Shown piece after piece: positions 28,016 to 35,800 of a stretch of DNA of 64,000 nt (its first letter is position 1; the number at the start of each line of letters is the position of its first letter). The position numbers and the translations under genes were made by a program. Below the pieces are notes generated by a model. It searched no databases and had not been told where the DNA came from. It worked only from the letters and a program-made list of their open reading frames with translations. This stretch comes from Pandoraea anhela (GTDB lineage Bacteria > Pseudomonadota > Gammaproteobacteria > Burkholderiales > Burkholderiaceae): NCBI RefSeq assembly GCF_902459655.1, contig NZ_CABPSB010000003.1:1-64000 (forward strand), read 5' to 3'.

Positions 28016-29523
28016 TGCGTCGCTGGCGTTTTACCCTTACCCAACGGTTGTCCGTCGTCTTTGCGGTGCTGTTGCTCGTATGCAGCGGCACGTCCGCGTG
28101 GATGCAGGTGCAGGCCAACCGCATCCACGAGGCCGAGGTGATTCAGGGGCTGTCGCGCGGGCTGGCCGAACACATCGCGGCGAACGCGCAACTGATGGAC
28201 TCGAACGGCATGAAGCCTGACGCCGTGCGTCGTCTGTTCGGGCAGCTCATGGTCGTGAACCCGAGCGTCGAGGTTTATCTGCTCGACGAACAGGGGCGCA
28301 TCACCGGACATGCGGCACCCGATGGCCACCTGCGACGCACCCAGATCGATCTCGGGCCGGTGCACAAGCTGCTCGACGGCGAATCGCTGCCGATCTATGG
28401 CGACGATCCGCGTAGCAGCGATGTCCGCAAGGTGTTCAGTGCGGCGCCGCTGCGGGTGGATGGGCGTGAGGTCGGTTACGTGTACGTCGTGCTGCTGGGC
28501 GAGGCGCACGACCGCTTCGCGGAGCGTGGGGCCACGAGCGCGGCGTTGAATACGGCGCTGTGGTCGATCGGACTGGTGGCCGCACTGTGCCTGATCGCCG
28601 GTCTGGCGGCCTTCGCGCTGATCACGCGCCCCTTGCGACGCCTCACGGATACCGTGCGCGAATTCGATATCGACGCCGCGCCGCCGGCGACGGCGCCTTC
28701 GATGTCCTCGCTATCCCCGCTGTCGGCCGAAGCGCTTGCCGCGCAGCAGTCGCGGTCGAGCGACGAAATCATGGTGCTGGAGCGCGCATTCCGCCAGATG
28801 GTCGAGCGTCTGGGGACGCAGTGGCGCACGCTGATGCGTCAGGATCAGGAGCGGCGCGAACTCATCGCCAACATCTCGCACGATCTGCGAACGCCGCTCT
28901 CCTCGATGCACGGCTATCTCGAGACGCTTTCGCTCAAGGACGCGACGCTCACGCCCGCCGAGCGGCGGCGCTATCTTGGCATTGCTCTCGATCAGAGCCG
29001 AAAGGTCGGCGCGCTCGCTCAGTCGCTGTTCGAGCTGGCCCGTCTGGAGCATGGCTTCGTGCAACCCGAGGCGGAACCCTTCTCGGTGACGGATCTGATT
29101 CAGGACGTCTTCCAGAAATTCGAACTCAGCGCCGAGTCGCGCGGGGTGACGTTGCGGGCCGAACTCGCCGCGCAGATTCCGGCGGCACGGGCCGATCTCG
29201 GTCTGATCGAGCGCGTGTTCACCAACCTGCTGGAAAACGCGTTGCGTTACACGCCGTCGGGCGGAGCGATCACGGTGGCGGTTGCGCCGGTCGGCTCGGA
29301 AATCGAAGTGCGGGTGAGCGATACGGGACCGGGCATTCCGGAGAGTGCGCGCGAAGGACTCTTCGAGCGCCCCTTTACGGTGGGCGGGGCGCGCCGCGAA
29401 GGCGGGCTCGGACTGCGAATCGTGCATCGTATCCTGCAACTGCACGACCGGCGGATTTCGTTGATCGATACGCCCGGTCAGGCAGGGCAGGGCGCAACGT
29501 TCCGCTTTACTTTGCCGACGTAA
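28012..29523 (+). CDS. Sensor histidine kinase
   Basis: 503 residues. Two membrane helices (~12-32 and ~183-205) enclose a ~150-residue periplasmic sensor. A HAMP-like segment follows the second helix, then HisKA with the phosphorylated H290 (NISHDLRTPLSS). The HATPase part has N-box LLENALRY, G1 DTGPGIPESARE and G2 GGLGLRI. It pairs with the response regulator encoded just upstream. The two genes share four bases. The 3' end overlaps the convergent lipoprotein gene by 17 bp. The signal is unknown; oxidative or chlorine stress is inferred from the divergent Msr genes. Confidence 0.92.
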   Translation: MMRRWRFTLTQRLSVVFAVLLLVCSGTSAWMQVQANRIHEAEVIQGLSRGLAEHIAANAQLMDSNGMKPDAVRRLFGQLMVVNPSVEVYLLDEQGRITGHAAPDGHLRRTQIDLGPVHKLLDGESLPIYGDDPRSSDVRKVFSAAPLRVDGREVGYVYVVLLGEAHDRFAERGATSAALNTALWSIGLVAALCLIAGLAAFALITRPLRRLTDTVREFDIDAAPPATAPSMSSLSPLSAEALAAQQSRSSDEIMVLERAFRQMVERLGTQWRTLMRQDQERRELIANISHDLRTPLSSMHGYLETLSLKDATLTPAERRRYLGIALDQSRKVGALAQSLFELARLEHGFVQPEAEPFSVTDLIQDVFQKFELSAESRGVTLRAELAAQIPAARADLGLIERVFTNLLENALRYTPSGGAITVAVAPVGSEIEVRVSDTGPGIPESAREGLFERPFTVGGARREGGLGLRIVHRILQLHDRRISLIDTPGQAGQGATFRFTLPT

Positions 29524-30778
29524 CTGCGGTCAGCGCCGTCGGTGAGGCAGCCGAAGTAAGCGTGTCGCCTAAGGTAGCTGAGGTGGCTAAAGTGGCTGAT
29601 GTGTCTGAGGCATCTGACGCGGCCGCAGCCGCGGCGGGTGCCTCAGCGGCGGTCGCCGATGGCGCGCGCGGGGCCGCCGACGTGGCGCCGAGCGGGCCGT
29701 TGGTGTTGTTGGCGCCGTTCGGCGTGACGCCGGTCGTTGCGTCGAAGTACGTCAGCTTGCGCACGAAGACATTGGCGAAAGGATCGATCTTGTCGCCGGG
29801 CGACGTGATGACGATACGCACGATGTTGCCGTGGCTGTCGTACTTGTAGTGATACTCGGACACATGATGCTCGCCGGTGGCGGCGTCGGTCCGAATGACC
29901 CGTACCAACTCGTGGCGCGGCGAGTATTCCGAGACCTCGTTATCCCAGGCCAGCGGCAACCATTGTCCGTCGATGAAGGCCGCCGCGCCGTTGTCGCGCA
30001 CGATGCGGCCGCCGTCGGGTTTGCGCTCGACGCTCGCGAAGGTTCGATACGACACCATCTTCGGCGCCGGGCGCGCCCGTCCGTCCGCCGTGATGACCTG
30101 ACGCGCTTCGTTCGGCGCTTCCCACTGACGCGAGAGCGCGAAACATTCATCGTCGAACTGGCGCGCCTGCACGGTGCCGGGACGACGGTGATGCAGGCTA
30201 CCCGATGCGGACACCAGGCTGCGCGTCCATTCGAGATGGCCGTCTTCCAGACGCACCTGTTCCTTCCATGCCGGTTGCCGCGCTGCGTGCACGACCCATG
30301 CGTCGGGACCTTGCCAGTCGACGGTCGTGCCGTTGATGCTGTGCAGCCGACCGTCGGCGTCGTACGTGTAGCGGCCCCGGTCGGTGCTGGCGAGCAGATG
30401 ACCCTGCGGGTCGAACTCCATTACGAACCGATTGCCGTTGTCGAGCGGACCGACCTTGCCGGTGCTGCGATCGTAGCTGGCGATGAAGCGCGTTTCCTCG
30501 ATCTTGCGAACGCCGGCGGGAATGCCCCCGAAGTTGCGCATGAGGTCGTCTTCTTCGCGCAGTGCGGCTTGAACGCACCACGGCAGCGGTGCGGCGGCCG
30601 CCTGAGGCGTTTCGGCGGAAGGCACGGGCGTGGCGGCATTGACCGGCGCGAGCGCGGGTGCATTCGTCGCCTTCGGATTTGCCGGGGCGACGCCCGGTGG
30701 TGTGCCGGCACAACCGGCGAGCACGGCGGTGAGTGCGGCAAGTGCCAGGGCACCGCGCACAGAGCGGAAAGAAAGCAT
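29507..30778 (-). CDS. Putative lipoprotein with two YD-like repeats
   Basis: 423 residues from the ATG at 30778. This gives a lipoprotein signal with lipobox LAGC and a Pro/Ala-rich spacer; a start 12 codons upstream is also open. The body contains YTYDADGRLHSING and YHYKYDSHGNIVRIVI, which resemble YD (RHS-type) repeats, separated by a domain I do not recognise. The C-terminal ~60 residues are Ala/Ser/Thr-rich (ASDASDTSATLATSATLGD), low-complexity and partly repetitive. It is probably attached to the outer membrane. Its 3' end overlaps the kinase gene by 17 bp on the opposite strand. Confidence 0.7.
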   Translation of the reverse strand: MLSFRSVRGALALAALTAVLAGCAGTPPGVAPANPKATNAPALAPVNAATPVPSAETPQAAAAPLPWCVQAALREEDDLMRNFGGIPAGVRKIEETRFIASYDRSTGKVGPLDNGNRFVMEFDPQGHLLASTDRGRYTYDADGRLHSINGTTVDWQGPDAWVVHAARQPAWKEQVRLEDGHLEWTRSLVSASGSLHHRRPGTVQARQFDDECFALSRQWEAPNEARQVITADGRARPAPKMVSYRTFASVERKPDGGRIVRDNGAAAFIDGQWLPLAWDNEVSEYSPRHELVRVIRTDAATGEHHVSEYHYKYDSHGNIVRIVITSPGDKIDPFANVFVRKLTYFDATTGVTPNGANNTNGPLGATSAAPRAPSATAAEAPAAAAAASDASDTSATLATSATLGDTLTSAASPTALTAVTSAK

Positions 30779-30936
30779 GGACTGGACAGGTCGGGCAGGT
30801 GAAGCAGACATCATCGCAACGGATTGCCGGAAGTGTTTTTCCGCAATTGTACCGGCTCCGTGTGACGTGTCTGCGCCGACCCGTCCAGGCAGGGGCCGCC
30901 GGCGCGCCGATCGCGCCCCGGCGGCGACTTAACGCG

Positions 30937-32316
30937 CTATCGCCACAAGCACCACGCAAACGCGGTGATGACGAGGATGCACACCCCGTTGATACCGACG
31001 CCCGCCCGTATCATGGCGCTTTGCGGCACGCGCCCGGTGCCGAACACGATGGCGTTGGGCGGCGTGGCCACCGGCAGCATGAAAGCGCAAGACGCACCGA
31101 TGCCGATCACCATCGTCAGCAAGGCTTCGGGCATGCCCAGCGACACCGAGATGGCGGCGAAGATCGGCACCAGAATCGCAGCGCTGGCAGTGTTGCTCGT
31201 CAACTCCGTGAGGAAGACGATGAAGGCGGCGGTGATCAGCAGGATCACGAGCGTCGGGCTCGTTGCGAAGGCGCTGGACACCCCTTGCGCCATGACGACG
31301 CTCGCGCCCGAGTCGCGCAGCACAATGCTGAGCGTGAGGCCGCCGCCGAACAGGAGCAGCACGCCCCAGTCCGTGTGCGCCTGGATCTGCTTCCACGACG
31401 CAACGCCTGTCGTCGCAATCAGAACGGCGGCGAGCAGGGCGATCAGCGTGTCGAGTTGCTTCACGCCCCCGAGCCATGCGGAGATCTGCTGGCTGAAGAT
31501 CCACGACACTACGGTCACGCCGAAGATGGCGACGGCTGTGATGCGTTGCCCGGTCCACGTCATGGGCTCATTGTCGATGCTCACGGTCTGATCCAGACGG
31601 GGGCGCAGAACGACATAGGTCGTCGCGATCATGAGCGGCAGCAGCAGCGCGACCAGCGGCACGCCGAACTTCGCCCACGTGAGGAAATCGATGCCCAGAT
31701 GCGAGGCGACCATCGCGTTGGGTACGCTGCCGACAACGGTGCCGAGGCCGCCGATGTTGGCGCTGTAGGCGATGCCCAGCAGCAAGAAGGTGACCGTCTT
31801 GCGATCGCGGCTCGCATCGAGTTGCGACAGAATGCCGAGCGCGAGCGGCAGCATCATCGAGGTGGTCGACGTATTGTTCACCCACATCGACAACATGGCC
31901 GTAGCGATGAACAACATGAGAGCCGCGCGGCTCATGCGGCCGCCGGCCAGACGAAGGAGCTTGTTGGCCAGAAAGCGGTCGAGCCCCTGAACCCGCATGG
32001 CGGTGGCAAGTGCAAATCCGCCGAAGAACAGGAACACGATCGGATGGGCGAAGGAGGTGAGCGCGGCGGGCGTGTCCAGGATGCCCAGCATGACGGCGAG
32101 CACCGGCACCATGAGGGCGGTGGCCGTCAGATGTACCGCCTCGGATAGCCATAACACGGCGATAAAGACGGCGAGCGCTAGTCCGCGATTGGTTTTGTCG
32201 TCGAACGGCAGGACGAAAATGAGCGCCAGCATGACAATGGCGTTGCCCAGCAGTATCCAGGCGTCGCGGGCGGACATGGCCCAGCGCTGGGTGAGGGTTC
32301 CGGCTATTTCGTTCAT
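30937..32316 (-). CDS. SLC13/DASS-family anion (dicarboxylate or sulfate) symporter
   Basis: 459 residues with about 11-12 hydrophobic helices. The two pseudo-symmetrical SNT-type signatures are visible: SMWVNNTSTTSMMLPL with SANIGGLGTVVGSVPNA in the first half, and ELTSNTASAAILVPI with MLPVATPPNAIVFG in the second. This is the sodium and carboxylate binding geometry of DASS carriers. It is a single gene flanked by spacers; the substrate is undetermined. Confidence 0.9.
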   Translation of the reverse strand: MNEIAGTLTQRWAMSARDAWILLGNAIVMLALIFVLPFDDKTNRGLALAVFIAVLWLSEAVHLTATALMVPVLAVMLGILDTPAALTSFAHPIVFLFFGGFALATAMRVQGLDRFLANKLLRLAGGRMSRAALMLFIATAMLSMWVNNTSTTSMMLPLALGILSQLDASRDRKTVTFLLLGIAYSANIGGLGTVVGSVPNAMVASHLGIDFLTWAKFGVPLVALLLPLMIATTYVVLRPRLDQTVSIDNEPMTWTGQRITAVAIFGVTVVSWIFSQQISAWLGGVKQLDTLIALLAAVLIATTGVASWKQIQAHTDWGVLLLFGGGLTLSIVLRDSGASVVMAQGVSSAFATSPTLVILLITAAFIVFLTELTSNTASAAILVPIFAAISVSLGMPEALLTMVIGIGASCAFMLPVATPPNAIVFGTGRVPQSAMIRAGVGINGVCILVITAFAWCLWR

Positions 32317-32834
32317 CTCCTAATTCCTCTGTTTTCCTTTGTTGCGATTGTTTTCTTTTGAAGCTTCCCACCGTGGTAAGCGGCGCGGACGGTAGCAGGG
32401 CGCGTGGCGGACACGTTGCGGACACGTTGCGGACACGTTGCGCCGGTCGTTACACGCTGAAAAAGGGAACGGCCGGTGCGTCGTCAGCGCGAGGTTCTTC
32501 GCGCCCCTGCCTTAGATGCCACGGATTTTCCAGAGGTGCCTTAGGAAATCGCTCATACGTGAGGTGAGGGGGGCGTGGGCGAGTCGCGGTGGGGGCGCAA
32601 CCTACCCATGGGGGATTGCCGGCGAGCAGGGTTTGCCGGCGATGTACAGCGCCACTTCCCGCGTTGTCCGGGCGATCCGAACAAAGTCGGACCAGTTGCC
32701 TCAAGCCGGTGACGCTCGACGATGGCCCCGTGATACGCTACCGCCAGCCCAGCATACGGATACGGGGCATCTCGATAACGAGAGCGATGGACAAGCCTGA
32801 AGCGCACCAATAGAGAGATGCCAGGAGGGGGGAC
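32317..32834. other. Spacer upstream of the giant effector-like gene
   Basis: About 520 bp with no supported gene. It contains three perfect 11-bp repeats (32409-32441) and ends in a strong ribosome binding site, AGGAGGGG, at 32823-32830 for the gene starting at 32835. No insertion sequence end, integrase or tRNA that would mark a mobile boundary is visible. Confidence 0.55.
32409..32441. repeat. 11-bp tandem repeat, 3 copies
   Basis: Three perfect copies of GGACACGTTGC lie between the transporter and the giant gene. Confidence 0.9.
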
Positions 32835-35800
32835 ATGCAGCGTATCGAGAAGGACGCGCCACCGGGCGATCGGTCGACGCAACCCGCGAATCGGGGCACG
32901 CCCGAGCCGATGGCCGCCGCAGGACGCACAACCCCGGAACGGCACCCTCACGCCGACCGGCAACGCCGTATACAGGCGATTGCCAACAATAGCCCCCGAC
33001 TTCAGTCCGCCGCGCAACTACGTACGATGATGGACCAGCGCACGTCGGCGCAGGCCTTCAGCTCGACGCATCCTGCCCCCCTCGCCGTCCCCCTCGCCGC
33101 GCAGGATGCCGCCATCGGCGTAGGGGCAACGCACGCGCCCCGGAGCCCGCATGACGCGGCGCAAGGTCGGACACCCGTCGTTCAATTGAGTAAGAAGCGC
33201 CGCGGGGGCGCGAAGCGGTCGAAGAAGACGGTTAAAAAATCGCCATCAAAAGGCAAGGACGAAGCGACGGCGGACGACACGCAGGGCGATGACGCGCCGC
33301 AAACCCAGGACGGGGCGTCCGACGAGATTACCGCGATCGCGCCCTACCGTGTGCCTGACAAAGGCACCGGGCAGAACGTCGCCGGGGCCAAGGAAGCCCG
33401 GCAGACGCTGGATGCCATGCGAGAGAACTTCTATCGGGCGGCCACAGGCGTTCTGCGGGCGGCCGGTGTCGACGGCTCGGGCGCTCCGGGAACATCGGTC
33501 GCAGACTTACAGGCGTTAGCGTTCGAGGATGCGGTTTCGCGAGCCGTCGATATCACGCTGCCCGCGCTGCTGCGGGCACTGCCGTTCGGCGGTGCCGGTG
33601 CTGCAATTCGATTTGCGTACAACATGATGCTGGAACGGCTGCGCGTCGAGCCTGTACTGGCGAGTCAGGACAAGCCAGCCCAGGAGAAAGCCGTCGAGGC
33701 GTTTCTGATTGCCGCCGTCGAGGCCCTCGGCCCGGTAGACAGCGACGGCGAAGACGACGAAATGGACGACGATGCGCAAGACGGCGAGAAGCCCCGCGTC
33801 GATTTGAAGCGTCATCAGGCTGCGAAAGCGAACGTCGCCGCGATCGTCGAAGCCGATGCGCAAGCCTCCAACGAGCACATTACTAAGTACAGTCAGACCC
33901 GGGCTCAGGCACAAACAAGCTACTTGTACTCCCGGATGATGGAAGTGCCGGTGATTGCTGGGTTGCGTGGCCGCGAATCCAAGGCAAAAGGCATTGCATT
34001 CATCAACGATCAGCGTAGGTCGGAATTGTCGTTCGACGCCGCTGACAAACTTCTCGTGAAGCTTGCGGTGACGCTCGACTTTCGCAACGGTGTGGAGTTG
34101 TTGCACCGGTTCCGGACGACCCCCGTTGCCGATGCCGTTACGGCGCATCGCATCCGGCTATTGCTCCGAACCCGGTTTAACAAAGAGTTCGACTCGCACC
34201 CGCTGGCGACACCGATCACCGACGCGCTTGTGGCACTGAATCTGGTCAGCAACGCGGTGAGGGGGGAACTTCAGCCAAAATCCGAAGTGGCCAGACAGGT
34301 GGCCGATGATCTGGTGCTCTCCGACCATTTCTCTCGCATCGGGAAGATGGAGCTCGCCTTCAACACCAGGCGCCAGGAGGCCGTGAAGCGCGATACCGCG
34401 CAAGACGAAAAGAAGCGTCAGGCGCGGCACGAAGATCTCCTCCAGCAATTCGATGCACTCAAATTTCCTCGGGACACGTTGGAGCGCGTTGCAAAATTGC
34501 TGGGTGTCGTATTGCCCAAGCCCAAAAGCGAGGATGCCGCAGCGGACAGGGCTTACGTACCGTCCGTCGAACTGCTGCTGTTCACCATGGCGCTGACCCA
34601 TGTGCAAAGCGGCGCGACCACGGACGTCGTGCAGACAGGCTTCGAAAACTTGTTGTTCCGTGCGAATCTCGACCCCGGCAGCGAGCGCCGGGAAGCAGTC
34701 GTCATGCAATTGAAGGCCGACAAGCTGTTGGCGGGTGTCGACCCGGAAGTGCTGAGCCGGGGGGCGAAAAGCATTGCTTCACTCAAGCGCGATGCCGTGC
34801 AGGGGGGATGGGCCACGGCAGGCGAAATCGATATTTGCTCTCGCTTGCTGGGGCCGCGGGCGTTCATCGGCATTCTTGGCTCACACATGGCGCGTCGCAA
34901 ATATGGCCCATTGCGATCGATCATCGAACAGACGATTCGGCACCGTGAAGCCGTCGCCGTGGCGCCTCCCATGACGAATCGCTCGCTGGCCCTCGATACG
35001 AACACCATCGAAATTCTGTTGCCGACGATCAAAGAGGTGCCGGATGCCATGAAATACCGGCGCGAGCAACTCAACGACATCATCGTCAACAACGATATTC
35101 AGGATATCCGTCTCGCCAACATGAACGTCGCGGAACTGGGCGAGTACGGCCGCCTGATCGGCCGGACACTCGACATCGAGGTCCTTGTCGGATCGGTGCT
35201 CTCGCGCCGCAAGCTGACGTTCATGGGCGTTCCCTTCTCCAAAAATCGCGCGGGTGGCGCGTACTCGCGGTTGTTCAAGGAGTTGGAAACGAAGAAGGTC
35301 GGCGAGAATAAGGGGCACGCCGACCGTAGCATGATGGCCGACCTGTTCCTCGCAGAACGCGAGGAAGGTCATGTTCCACATTTTGCAAGCGCCGATCAGG
35401 GCGTGGGCGACGAAATCGGCGATAAGAAGCATCAATTCAACCCCAAGGCGTTGAAGCTTCCCCCTTTGAACATCGTACCGATCAAAACGAAGCGAGACGA
35501 ACCGTCCACCGGCGCGAAGGCATCGACCGCAGGAGGCGCCACGGCGACGGACAGCACGAAGGCCGCGGCCTCAGGCATCGATCCCGTTGCGAAAACACCC
35601 CCCAAGTCTGTTTCTGGCGCGACGCCATCTCCCGGCAGCGGATCGACCGAGCGACCCCACAGGTTGGGGGAGGGCAATGCGATCTATGGCTTCGAAGTGG
35701 GTGGCACGCACACGGTGGCCGAAATCACCAAACTCATTACGGACGAGACATACGGCCGCAAACGCAAAAAGCACTTCGAGGTATACGTGGTGGGCGGGGC

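Noticed and set aside
30733-32148. 471-codon plus-strand frame across the DASS transporter gene
   Set aside because: Antisense to a transporter with conserved SNT motifs; the composition is typical of a hydrophobic gene read backwards (His/Arg/Asp/Gln-rich).
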